Shown here: piece by piece, positions 43,370-51,459 of the stretch | Layout of the letters: every line of letters begins with the position of its first letter | Position numbering within the stretch: position 1 is the first letter of the stretch | Source: Hungatella effluvii | GTDB taxonomy: Bacteria; Bacillota; Clostridia; Lachnospirales; Lachnospiraceae | Assembly: GCF_003201875.1 (NCBI RefSeq) | Contig: NZ_QJKD01000001.1 | Span: forward strand, 621,634-685,633 | Direction: 5' to 3' | Length of the DNA: 64,000 bases | Notes under the pieces: model-generated | Databases searched by the model: none | Seen by the model: only the letters and a program-made list of their open reading frames with translations | What the model was told of the DNA's origin: nothing | Position numbers and translations under genes: made by a program

Positions 43370-44824
43370 TTACAGACCAAAGATCCCGGCCACGATGGAG
43401 ATGACCAGCCAAGCGCTGATACAGGCCATTGGGCCAATTTTCCAAAGCCTTCTGGTACCAATCCACTCATTGCCGTTAATTAAGGCCGCGGTTGAAGAGC
43501 CGCTGGGGAATAGCACCGAAATATGGACACACATAACAACCGTAACTACTGCGGCAGTAGGGTTCATTCCCACGCTCTGTGTGGCGGCAAAGACTGCTGC
43601 CATCAAGATCATTCCCACAGGGCCGTTGGTCATCACATTCGTAATAAGCGTCGCAGCCAGACCGATAAGCAGGACAAATACGAAGGCTGAAGTGTTTGTG
43701 GCCAGCGGATTGATAATCGCCTTCAGCGCCGCCGGAAAGCCGCTCGCTTCATTGCTCATGGCATTCGCTACCGGTATTGCAGCTGCCAGCAGCAAAATGG
43801 AATTCCACTCGACATTGCCTACCATCTTTTTGAAATCAATGATGGGGGCCCCATCAATGCGGATCAGACACATCAGCATGACCAGCAGAATACAGATTCC
43901 TGTACTGCCGATTTTCTTCAGAAATGCAATGGCAAAAAATGTGGAGTTCGGGAAAAATCCCGGAAGCAGCATCATGACCATCAGCATGACCAGGAAGAAC
44001 AGGACCACCTTCTGCACTCTGTTCATCTTAATTCCGTCGTCCCCCACGAGCGACCGGGAATCCAGGTCAATTAAACTGCTCATATCCGGCTTAAAAATCA
44101 TTTTTGCTCCAAGCAGATAAACGATAATACACAGCACTGTCGCCAGGATTACGATCAGCATATACGGCCCCAATGGTATAGAATGGCCGGCCAGGCTCTC
44201 GTAAACTCCCATCACCAACAGTGGGATGGATTTAAATGGGATAATACAGTCACCGATCTGAGCGACAAACGCAGTACCAAAAATCAGGATCAGCGGGTAA
44301 CTGTCGCCTTTTTTGAATCCGCACTGCTCACTGATTACATAAGCCAGACTCCATCCAATCACAATGGTGGGAGTTGCACTGGTAACACCTCCAAGAAATG
44401 CCATGACCATCAGGAACACAAAGGTAAACACCCAGGGCCGGCCTAATACCATTTTTCTGGTAATGCTCCATACGGCGATAATCCGCGAGAGTCCGTAGTG
44501 TGCAAAGGTTCCGCAAAAAATAAAAATAAAGAACATCAGCACTACGTTGGCTTCACCGAAACTGGACTTGATCACTTCTCCTGCAGTCATATACCCGGTC
44601 TGCATCAGCGCAATGAGGCCGGCCAGGCTCGGCCAGGCGATTCCTACAAAGATCCATCCATACACCATTCCCAGGAAAATCCCCAAAATCTGCATTCCCA
44701 GAACTGTGATTGGATCTATGGGCGGCAGATAGCCGAACCCAAACATAATGATCAGGCAAACCGCAGAATTAATATAGTATTTTACGTTCCTGCTTTTCTC
44801 TGTTGCTGTTAAATCAGCAGCCAT
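43370..44824 (-). CDS. SLC13/DASS family transporter
   Basis: A 484-residue membrane protein with about twelve hydrophobic segments. The GGVTSATPTIVIGW and TNVMTNGPVGMILMAA motifs correspond to the paired anion-binding loops of dicarboxylate/anion transporters. First gene of the operon, start after GGAGGAGGAATAAAAAG. It probably imports the carboxylate or amino acid derivative handled by the downstream flavoprotein, cysteine desulfidase-like and opine dehydrogenase-like products. Confidence 0.87.
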   Translation of the reverse strand: MAADLTATEKSRNVKYYINSAVCLIIMFGFGYLPPIDPITVLGMQILGIFLGMVYGWIFVGIAWPSLAGLIALMQTGYMTAGEVIKSSFGEANVVLMFFIFIFCGTFAHYGLSRIIAVWSITRKMVLGRPWVFTFVFLMVMAFLGGVTSATPTIVIGWSLAYVISEQCGFKKGDSYPLILIFGTAFVAQIGDCIIPFKSIPLLVMGVYESLAGHSIPLGPYMLIVILATVLCIIVYLLGAKMIFKPDMSSLIDLDSRSLVGDDGIKMNRVQKVVLFFLVMLMVMMLLPGFFPNSTFFAIAFLKKIGSTGICILLVMLMCLIRIDGAPIIDFKKMVGNVEWNSILLLAAAIPVANAMSNEASGFPAALKAIINPLATNTSAFVFVLLIGLAATLITNVMTNGPVGMILMAAVFAATQSVGMNPTAAVVTVVMCVHISVLFPSGSSTAALINGNEWIGTRRLWKIGPMACISAWLVISIVAGIFGL

Positions 44825-45207
44825 CTTTTTATTCCTCCTCCGTTATTAAAGTAATTCCTCCTGCCGGTCACACGGCCGTACATTGACCGGCGTTCCCTTC
44901 TTTATCCCCCTGTTCCCCCCTTTTTTATTTATACAAAAAGTCTAACACTCCTCTGCTCAAATGAAAAGAATCGAATATTGATACGAAACCATCAAAAAAT
45001 CAGATAGCATGATTTAATTATAACCTCACATTTTTACCACTTTGAGAAGTCACTCTATTTACCGCTGGCTCTTTCTCTTAAATGGCATAGAAAAAGCGGC
45101 GTTTCTGCTTCCTCTTTATGAGAAGCAGTAAACGCCGCTGCAATGGTATATTGTAGATAATAAACTCTTATTTCCTGTGGTGTATTTCCTGTCCTTTATT
45201 TCCTGTC
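44825..45207. other. Intergenic region between DASS operon and cytX
   Basis: It holds the upstream region of the DASS operon (a TATAAT on the minus strand without a good -35, compatible with LysR activation) and the cytX terminator at 45095-45139. No gene is seen. Confidence 0.45.
45095..45139 (-). terminator. Terminator of the thiamine operon
   Basis: AGCGGCGTTT (45095-45104) pairs with AAACGCCGCT (45130-45139), and CTGCTT pairs inside with AAGCAG across a one-base bulge; on the minus strand CTTTTTCTATG follows. It closes the thiM-cytX operon. Confidence 0.8.
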
Positions 45208-46416
45208 CTAAACGCTCTTCAGCTCTGCCTTATTCACCTTTTTTCTGCCTGCCGCACTGCTGACCGCATGATACACGAGACAGATGCCAATCGTAACCGC
45301 CATATCCGGCAGTGTATTTCCCACCGGAATGTCCACACGCATCAGAATCCGGTAGAGGACAAACCCGCATGCCCAGATCACCAGGTTGGGTACATGAAAC
45401 CGTACGGTTCTGAAATCATTTTTCAGGATAAACGTATCGGCGATCTGGATCGCAATCATCGGTGCGAACACGGAACCAATAAGATACAGAAAATTAGTAA
45501 TATTGTCCATGGGGTATACGATGGCTGCGATCGTACCGATCACTGTTACCGCGATGGCCGCCCATTTCTCCTTAACTGCCCTGGATATTACCGTGCTGGA
45601 GACACCGGCGGAAAAAGCGTCCAGAAACGTAGTGGTAACCGTGGAGAGAACGATAATGAACAGCCCGGCAACGCCCAGCCCCGCTTTGACCATAATCACT
45701 GCGATATCGTATGTACCGGTAAAGAGCGCCGCTCCCATTCCTATAATATACATGAAGCAGCTAACCACACCGTAGACCAGTGTACTCGCAAACGTTGCCT
45801 GAAACGGCTTTTTCGCCTCTCTCGTATAATCGCTGATTAACGGAAGCCAGGACAGCGGCATGGCCACAGACAGTTCCACCGCCGCACCGAAGCTCATACC
45901 TTCTTCTGATACGATGCCGCTTCCGCCGTGGCTGGAAAATATCACCTTTCCAAGAATCAGCGTCAGAATAAACAGAAGTGCCATGGCCACCGTGTTGAGT
46001 TTTCCCAGATTTTTAAGTCCAATCAGGATCCAGACGATGATCAGGCCCCCGATCACGAGACACCAGACCCAGGCGCCGGTGCCGTAAATGCTGTTAGCCG
46101 CCAGCGCGCCGTCATAGATCATGATCGCGGTCCATCCCACCAGCTGCAGAACATTTAACACGGCAAACAGGAGGCAGCCCTTACTGCCGAAGCTAAGTTT
46201 TACCGTCTCCATGGCGCTGAGCCGTTTCATGCCTCCGATAAGACCGGCGAAAAACAGCATGGTACAGCCGATTAAATGTCCCAGCAAAATGGCGGCCAGC
46301 CCTTTTTCAAACCCCAAAGGAGCCAGATACGTTCCGGTCAGAATCTCCGCAATGGAGACACCTGCTCCAAACCAGATCAGGCCGTTGTTTAACGTGCTCG
46401 TCCCTTTATTTTCCAT
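45208..46416 (-). CDS. cytX: Hydroxymethylpyrimidine transporter CytX (NCS1 family)
   Basis: A 402-residue NCS1-family permease with about twelve membrane segments (LIWFGAGVSIAEILTGTYLA opens the domain). Family members near thiamine genes and under TPP riboswitches take up hydroxymethylpyrimidine. It is the last gene of the thiM-thiE-HAD-thiD-cytX operon. The ATG at 46416 overlaps the thiD end by 11 bases and follows GGGGGAG; an ATG two codons upstream is possible. Confidence 0.9.
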   Translation of the reverse strand: MENKGTSTLNNGLIWFGAGVSIAEILTGTYLAPLGFEKGLAAILLGHLIGCTMLFFAGLIGGMKRLSAMETVKLSFGSKGCLLFAVLNVLQLVGWTAIMIYDGALAANSIYGTGAWVWCLVIGGLIIVWILIGLKNLGKLNTVAMALLFILTLILGKVIFSSHGGSGIVSEEGMSFGAAVELSVAMPLSWLPLISDYTREAKKPFQATFASTLVYGVVSCFMYIIGMGAALFTGTYDIAVIMVKAGLGVAGLFIIVLSTVTTTFLDAFSAGVSSTVISRAVKEKWAAIAVTVIGTIAAIVYPMDNITNFLYLIGSVFAPMIAIQIADTFILKNDFRTVRFHVPNLVIWACGFVLYRILMRVDIPVGNTLPDMAVTIGICLVYHAVSSAAGRKKVNKAELKSV

Positions 46417-47209
46417 CGCCATACTCCCCCTCAATGGCAAACGCATGGTTCATGGGGCCGCTTCCCTTTCCCAAATCCAGCATATCTCCGAGTGCGCCGG
46501 ATAAATACGCCTTCGCCCTGCGCACAGATTCCGCAAGTCCGCGGCCCTTTGCCAGGTTAGACGCGATGGCGCTGGACAGCGTGCAGCCGGTGCCGTGGGT
46601 ATTGGAAGTGGCAATCCGTTTTCCATAGAACCAGAGATTCTCCCCATCCGCATACAGCAGATCATTGGCATCGTTAAGCTGATGGCCGCCTTTGCAGAGA
46701 ACGGCACAGTGCCAGGTATCCCCTACCGACTTCGCAGCCCGTTCCATATCCTTATCTGACTGAATCGTCATACCGGATAACACTTCCATCTCCGGAATAT
46801 TGGGTGTGATCACATCCGCCAGCGGAATCAGAACTTCCTTCAGCGTGGATATGGCCTCGTCGCTGATCAGCTTCGATCCCGCCGTCGCTACCATGACAGG
46901 GTCGAGGACGATATTCTTCGCGTGGTACTGTTTCAGTTTTTCTGCAATCACTCTGATCAGAGCACTGGACGAAACCATACCGATCTTCACCGCATCCGGG
47001 AAAATATCCGTAAATACATCGTCAAGCTGCTCTGCCAAAAATTCCGGAGTCACCTCCATGATACCTGTTACGCCGGTAGTATTCTGGGCTACGACAGCCG
47101 TGATGGCGCTCATACCGTAGACCCTGTGGGCGGTCATTGTCTTCAAATCCGCCTGAATTCCGGCGCCTCCGCTGGGATCTGTCCCAGCGATTGTTAATGC
47201 TGTTTTCAT
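46406..47209 (-). CDS. thiD: Hydroxymethylpyrimidine/phosphomethylpyrimidine kinase
   Basis: A 267-residue ribokinase-fold kinase that phosphorylates HMP and HMP-phosphate for thiamine synthesis. ALTIAGTDPSGGAGIQADLK opens the protein, the anion-hole and catalytic region is NTHGTGCTLSSAIA near residue 210, and DPVMVATAG lies near 105. The ATG at 47209 follows AGGAGAAAAAGAA. Together with CytX it salvages external pyrimidine. Confidence 0.95.
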   Translation of the reverse strand: MKTALTIAGTDPSGGAGIQADLKTMTAHRVYGMSAITAVVAQNTTGVTGIMEVTPEFLAEQLDDVFTDIFPDAVKIGMVSSSALIRVIAEKLKQYHAKNIVLDPVMVATAGSKLISDEAISTLKEVLIPLADVITPNIPEMEVLSGMTIQSDKDMERAAKSVGDTWHCAVLCKGGHQLNDANDLLYADGENLWFYGKRIATSNTHGTGCTLSSAIASNLAKGRGLAESVRRAKAYLSGALGDMLDLGKGSGPMNHAFAIEGEYGDGK

Positions 47210-47338
47210 TTCTTTTTCTCCTATTCGCATTATTTTTGTTAAGCGACCGAAGGTGGTGCCCCCAATCTGCCGCTGGCTTACGGGACGGTTCCGCCATAAT
47301 ATATTTACGGACGTTCACCGCCTCATTCTATTTCATTT

Positions 47339-48004
47339 TCATTCACCGTCTCCGGAAGCAATCCGGTAAAAGGCGGGGAAATCATTGAAATCCTTTAGAT
47401 AGTAATCGGAAATCTTCTTTAACGCTTCCTGATCCATTCCGCTGGCCTCATCATATACTCCTGCAACCGCAAATCCTGCATGTTTCGCGGTTACTGCCGC
47501 ATGGAGGGCATCCTCAAACACCCATGTCCGCGTTTTCTCTGTTCCCAAACAGGAGAGAGCCTCGTAATAGATATCCGGCCGGTCCTTTCCAGCCCCGACC
47601 TCCGTGCAGGTAAATATCTGCCGGAAGAACGTCTTAAGACCGCATCGGGAAAGCGCCGCCTCCACTTCCTTCCGGCTGCTGGAGGTCGCCGCAGCCATCA
47701 CAAAACCGTGTTTTCCAAGCTGGGTAAGAAACTCCGGAACCCCTGCTTTCGGAAGAACTTCCTCCCTGTAATACCGGCTTACGTTTTCTTCCACGCCGCT
47801 TACAATTTCCGCTTCGGTCTGTGCCAGGCAGTACTGCTCCCTCATATATCCGGCCGCCTGCTCCATACTCATGGGAAGCAGATGTCTTCCAAGCCCCGGT
47901 TCGGCCTTGATGCCGAGGCGGGCTAAATACCACTCTCCGGCATGATCCCACATGGACATGGAATCCAGAAGTGTTCCGTCGATATCAAATATAACTCCCT
48001 TCAT
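47339..48004 (-). CDS. HAD family phosphatase
   Basis: A 221-residue beta-phosphoglucomutase/phosphatase-type HAD protein. The nucleophile motif is FDIDGTLLDSM (Asp8, Asp10), followed by the Thr/Ser motif AAATSSSRKEVEAAL, then GAGKDRPDIYYEAL with the Lys, and VFEDALHA with the final acidic pair. Its place between thiE and thiD suggests it dephosphorylates a thiamine-pathway intermediate such as thiamine or HMP phosphate; that role is inferred from the operon. The start follows AAAGGAACGACCG. Confidence 0.9.
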   Translation of the reverse strand: MKGVIFDIDGTLLDSMSMWDHAGEWYLARLGIKAEPGLGRHLLPMSMEQAAGYMREQYCLAQTEAEIVSGVEENVSRYYREEVLPKAGVPEFLTQLGKHGFVMAAATSSSRKEVEAALSRCGLKTFFRQIFTCTEVGAGKDRPDIYYEALSCLGTEKTRTWVFEDALHAAVTAKHAGFAVAGVYDEASGMDQEALKKISDYYLKDFNDFPAFYRIASGDGE

Positions 48005-48040
48005 CGGTCGTTCCTTTCTCTGACTGTGTGATACTGGTTT

Positions 48041-48703
48041 TTATTCCTTTTCTGTTATAGCCGCGGCCACGCATTTCAACCTCCTGGCGGCCTCCTCAAT
48101 ATCGTCCTCAGCGAAGATGGCACTTACGACAGCTACGCCGCAGATACCGCTTCCTGCCAAATGCTTCATATTTTCCGCTGTAATTCCGCCGATCGCCACA
48201 ACCGGGATATGTACCGCCGCACAGATGTTCTTTAACGTCTGACCGCTTACATCGCTGGCATCTTTTTTCGTACCCGTGTGGAATACGGCTCCTACCCCCA
48301 GGTAATCGGCTCCGTGCTTCTCCGCCAGAAGCGCCTGTTCCACGGTCTGAGCCGACACACCGATAATCTTTCCTTCTCCAAGTCTCCGGCGGACATCTCC
48401 GGCCTCCATATCACTCTGCCCTACATGGACGCCATCTGCGTCCACGGCTGCTGCGATCTCTACGCTGTCGTTGACTAAAAACGGCACTCCATAACGCCCG
48501 CACAGCTCCTTGATGGACCTGGCTTCATCCAGAAATGCCTCTTCCGACAGATCCTTTTCTCTTAACTGAATCATTGTGGCGCCGCCCTTCAGCGCCTTTT
48601 CCACCTGACTGTACAGAGTCTCCTCTCCCAGCCAGCTTCTGTCTGTTACTGCATACAGCAGAAGGCTGCTGCTGTTTAGCAGGCTGTTACTGTCTAATTT
48701 CAT
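48041..48703 (-). CDS. thiE: Thiamine phosphate synthase
   Basis: A 220-residue TIM-barrel enzyme joining HMP-pyrophosphate and thiazole phosphate. Family motifs are YAVTDRSWLG, GGATMIQLREKDLS, VPFLVNDSVEIA, GVHVGQSD and GVGAVFHTGTKKDA, then GGITAENM. The ATG at 48703 follows AAAGGAGCCAGGT and overlaps thiM by 17 bases; the longer frame from 48823 reads into thiM. Confidence 0.95.
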   Translation of the reverse strand: MKLDSNSLLNSSSLLLYAVTDRSWLGEETLYSQVEKALKGGATMIQLREKDLSEEAFLDEARSIKELCGRYGVPFLVNDSVEIAAAVDADGVHVGQSDMEAGDVRRRLGEGKIIGVSAQTVEQALLAEKHGADYLGVGAVFHTGTKKDASDVSGQTLKNICAAVHIPVVAIGGITAENMKHLAGSGICGVAVVSAIFAEDDIEEAARRLKCVAAAITEKE

Positions 48704-49511
48704 ACCTGGCTCCTTTCTCCAGTGTATCGCCATCCATCCGGTAAATCGCGTCAATAATCCGGTTCCGGTATGTGGCATTTCCCTCATAGCTTTCCAGATG
48801 GCTCCATCCGATCTCCCCCGCAAGTCCCATGGCGCAGACAGCTGCTGCCGCTGCCTCCAGACGATTGTCCGGGTTTGCCGTCATATATGCGGTCATAAGC
48901 CCGGAAAGCTGACAGCCGGTTCCGGTAATCTGACCCATTTCCGGCCGGCCGTTGCGGATCACGTAAGTGCTGTTTCCGTCAGATACCAGATCAATCGCAC
49001 CGGTAACCGCGATGATGCAGCCAAGGCCAGCCGCCATTTCCTTCACAAATGTGACAGCCCTGGAAAGATTGTCCTCCGTTACAGCGTCTGCCGCATCCGC
49101 ATCGACGCCTTTCGTGCGTCCGAAGCCTCTGGCCAGTGTCTTGATCTCGGAAATATTTCCGCGGATCACATCGAAGCGTACTTCCTTCATCAGATTTAAA
49201 GCCGTCTCGGTCCGAAATGTACCCGCTCCCGCTCCAACCGGATCCAGCAGGACCTGATGGCCCAGCTCATTGGCTTTTTTTCCGGCCAGCAGCATGGACG
49301 GAACCGTATTTTGATTCAGCGTGCCGATATTAATGTTTAAACCGCCGCAGATTGTGGTGATGTCCTCCACATCGTTCCTGTCATCCGCCATAATCGGACT
49401 TGCTCCGCAGGCCAGCAGGATGTTGGCTACGTCGTTTACCGTGACGTAATTTGTGATGTTATGAACCAGCGGCGACTTCTTTCTGACATTTTCCAGACAT
49501 TCTTTTAACAT
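48687..49511 (-). CDS. thiM: Hydroxyethylthiazole kinase
   Basis: A 274-residue ribokinase-fold enzyme phosphorylating the thiazole alcohol. SPLVHNITNYVTVNDVANIL opens the protein, with PIMADD and the catalytic GQITGTGCQLSGL near residue 195. First gene of the operon; the ATG at 49511 follows AAGGAGAATATC. The TPP riboswitch lies between promoter and this start, so high TPP ends transcription before thiM. Confidence 0.95.
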   Translation of the reverse strand: MLKECLENVRKKSPLVHNITNYVTVNDVANILLACGASPIMADDRNDVEDITTICGGLNINIGTLNQNTVPSMLLAGKKANELGHQVLLDPVGAGAGTFRTETALNLMKEVRFDVIRGNISEIKTLARGFGRTKGVDADAADAVTEDNLSRAVTFVKEMAAGLGCIIAVTGAIDLVSDGNSTYVIRNGRPEMGQITGTGCQLSGLMTAYMTANPDNRLEAAAAAVCAMGLAGEIGWSHLESYEGNATYRNRIIDAIYRMDGDTLEKGARYEIRQ

Positions 49512-49543
49512 GATATTCTCCTTCTCTTCTTTGGTAAGGACTA

Positions 49544-49688
49544 TAAAAAAAGCTGCAATAACACCCACAGGTATCATTGCAGCATAAAATACATGCTTTT
49601 CTATGTTCCCTACGTTGGCATTATCCAAATCAGGTTAATGGGTCAAGGCAAAACAGCCTACTCTCAGCCCGCTTTCAGCGAGCACCCC
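49544..49688 (-). promoter_or_regulatory. TPP riboswitch with terminator platform
   Basis: On the minus strand the THI-box runs from GGGGTGC (49688) through GGCTGAGA to GATTTGGATAATGCC and CGTAGGGA (about 49605). Downstream GCTGCAAT...ATTGCAGC (49583-49552) forms a stem followed by seven T, an intrinsic terminator 33 bases before the thiM ATG. This is the usual transcription-stopping TPP switch. Confidence 0.96.
49552..49583 (-). terminator. Riboswitch-controlled terminator
   Basis: Stem GCTGCAATGATACC with GGTGTTATTGCAGC (one G-U/mismatch), then TTTTTTT at 49551-49544, inside the thiM leader. Confidence 0.9.
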
Positions 49689-49706
49689 GTTTTTGATTAC
49701 AGGTAC

Positions 49707-49734
49707 ATTATACTACGATTGGAGATTAATTCAA
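49707..49734 (-). promoter_or_regulatory. Promoter of the thiamine operon
   Basis: On the minus strand TTGAAT (49734-49729), 16 bases, TATAAT (49712-49707), about 20 bases before the THI-box. Confidence 0.75.
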
Positions 49735-49775
49735 GTATAAAATATTTGACACATCTCTCGAATATTACTGATTGA

Positions 49776-49949
49776 TTTTCATATTACATTCTGTGGGACA
49801 CCATTGAATATCAAAAAAAGCACCGCAGCAAGGTCGTTAAGAAGACGCTGACGATTCCCGAATGGCTGAATAAAGCGTCATCGAATGCCGGTCTTAATTT
49901 CTCACAGATTCTTCGGGAGGCGTTATTAAAAAGGCTTCAGGCAAAGTGA
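49776..49949 (+). pseudogene. 3' remnant of a HicB-like antitoxin gene
   Basis: After an in-frame TGA the frame is open for 57 codons without a start codon and ends KKTLTIPEWLNKASSNAGLN, then FSQILREALLKRLQAK. This is the C-terminal ribbon-helix-helix region of HicB antitoxins. The N-terminal RNase H-like part and the hicA toxin are absent. It runs convergent to the Schlafen/AlbA-like gene. Confidence 0.7.
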
Positions 49950-49964
49950 AATTTGCCTGAAGCC
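49933..49964. terminator. Terminator between hicB remnant and AlbA-like gene (copy 1)
   Basis: GGCTTCAGGCAAA (49933-49945) pairs perfectly with TTTGCCTGAAGCC (49952-49964). A-run and T-run flank both sides, so it can stop either strand. The left arm also encodes the last codons of the hicB remnant. A near copy lies at 51405-51445. Confidence 0.85.
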
Positions 49965-49976
49965 ATGACAAAACAT

Positions 49977-51266
49977 TTATTTTTTTAATATATATCTGGT
50001 AGCTCTTGCATTGCCAATTACCTCAATTTTGTTCTGATTCAGCAGGGATTTAAGGACCTTCCTCGCAGGAAATCCAGAACAATTCAGTAGTTCTTCCACA
50101 TCCTTTCGGTTTATTTCTTTTTTCTCACGCAGCAGCCTCAATACTTTATCTTCCGCCCCCATATCACTTATGGTTTGTACATTGTAATTTTGATTCGGAA
50201 GGATTGTTACAAAAGAAGACGCCTCCACCAAAAAACTGGGGGAAGAATTCTCGCTATAGCTTTGCATAATTCTCTGTATCCCAGTACCATAACTCTCCAC
50301 CAGTTTCAGACGGTAAAAAATATTTGCCAACACCATATTTCTCGATTGGGATACACCGTGCAGAATATCCGCCAGTGTAATTCCCTTTACCAGGCCTCCA
50401 ATTGATACAAACTCAATCCTGTCATCAAATATATTAATGATAATACTGCCAGAATAATCATAGTCCCGGTGCACAATCGCATTCAGCAGCGCTTCACGAA
50501 TGGCATATTCAGGATAATCAAAGTGCTCCACCCGTTCCAATCCAATAAAATCAGCATGGACATTATTAATTAAACTAATATATTCATAAACATTTTCCAG
50601 TTGTTTAAATACAGAGCCGTAAAATTCCTTTCGTGTTTTAAATCTGGTTTTATCCATTCCTTCAAATACCGCGCATTTTATACTGTGTTCGCACTGATCC
50701 GATAAAAGCAGTGCCGTGTTGGTATAATATCCGTCAGAATCTATCAGGCCCAAAGTACGTTTATTCTCCTCTGTAAAAGATACTTTTTTTTCTTTAAAAT
50801 AATTTTCTGCAAATTGAAAGGTTAAATCCTGATTTATGGAACGCACATGGTCATATGTGAGCCCATCACTCTGACGTATCATATCGCGTATCATTTCTTC
50901 ACTCGCTGGTACAGAAACTACGCCATGCCTGACATAAACACCACTGGGCTTCAAACCTTTGTCGGTAAGGTGATACGGAGGTCTTCCACCTCGTGAAACA
51001 GTAACATGGATCATTTGTTTCGCGTCAATTTTTATCGTTTCTATCGTTGTAAACGGAATAAGATCTGGATGAATGCCATCATGGATCATACTGCTGATTC
51101 GTTCCATGTCTCTCTCACTGTTTTCTACTCCAACGACAGTTCCATCTTTCGCCACTCCTACATATATTTCTCCTCCATCCGTATTAGCAAAAGCGATGAT
51201 CTCTTTTTTGAAATCATTATTTATTATTTCCTTCAATTCCAATCGACTGCTTTCTGAAAAAACCAT
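49977..51266 (-). CDS. Schlafen/AlbA_2 domain ATP-binding regulator
   Basis: A 429-residue protein: N-terminal AlbA_2/Schlafen-type domain (about 5-120, SSRLELKEI then IIAFANTDGGEIYVGV), a middle region, a GHKL ATPase-like domain (YAIREALLNAIVHRDYDYSG and FDDRIEFVSIGGL), and a C-terminal winged helix (LNCSGFPARKVLKSLLNQNK). Proteins of this layout are annotated as putative RecG-related or transcriptional regulators and are frequent in accessory DNA. The ATG at 51266 follows GGAAGGTGTATA. AT-rich codon use and flanking duplicated terminators suggest recent insertion. Confidence 0.85.
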   Translation of the reverse strand: MVFSESSRLELKEIINNDFKKEIIAFANTDGGEIYVGVAKDGTVVGVENSERDMERISSMIHDGIHPDLIPFTTIETIKIDAKQMIHVTVSRGGRPPYHLTDKGLKPSGVYVRHGVVSVPASEEMIRDMIRQSDGLTYDHVRSINQDLTFQFAENYFKEKKVSFTEENKRTLGLIDSDGYYTNTALLLSDQCEHSIKCAVFEGMDKTRFKTRKEFYGSVFKQLENVYEYISLINNVHADFIGLERVEHFDYPEYAIREALLNAIVHRDYDYSGSIIINIFDDRIEFVSIGGLVKGITLADILHGVSQSRNMVLANIFYRLKLVESYGTGIQRIMQSYSENSSPSFLVEASSFVTILPNQNYNVQTISDMGAEDKVLRLLREKKEINRKDVEELLNCSGFPARKVLKSLLNQNKIEVIGNARATRYILKK

Positions 51267-51404
51267 TATACACCTTCCATGCTTTTTTCTTATTATATCA
51301 CGATCAAATCGCGATTTCAATCGCGATAAATCGCGATAATTATCGTAATTCGTCTACTTTTTGTATTTACATCATAAATGTAATCGTTTCTTCACCATGT
51401 GCTA

Positions 51405-51445
51405 TTTAAAAAGGCCTCAGGCAAAGTGAAACTCTGCCTGAAGCC
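51405..51445 (-). terminator. Terminator of the Opp/ICL operon (copy 2 of duplicated segment)
   Basis: TTAAAAAGG, a C in place of T two bases on, then TCAGGCAAAGTGAAA repeat the segment at 49926-49951, including codons for the end of HicB. The stem GGCCTCAGGCA/TGCCTGAAGCC (51413-51423, 51435-51445, one mismatch) with T5 on the minus strand ends the operon that stops at 51460. Confidence 0.8.
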
Positions 51446-51459
51446 CTAACTGCTCCACT

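Noticed and set aside
43314..44120. 268-codon plus-strand frame rich in Ile, Ser and Thr
   Set aside because: Antisense to a membrane transporter; the hydrophobic look comes from the complementary strand of hydrophobic codons.
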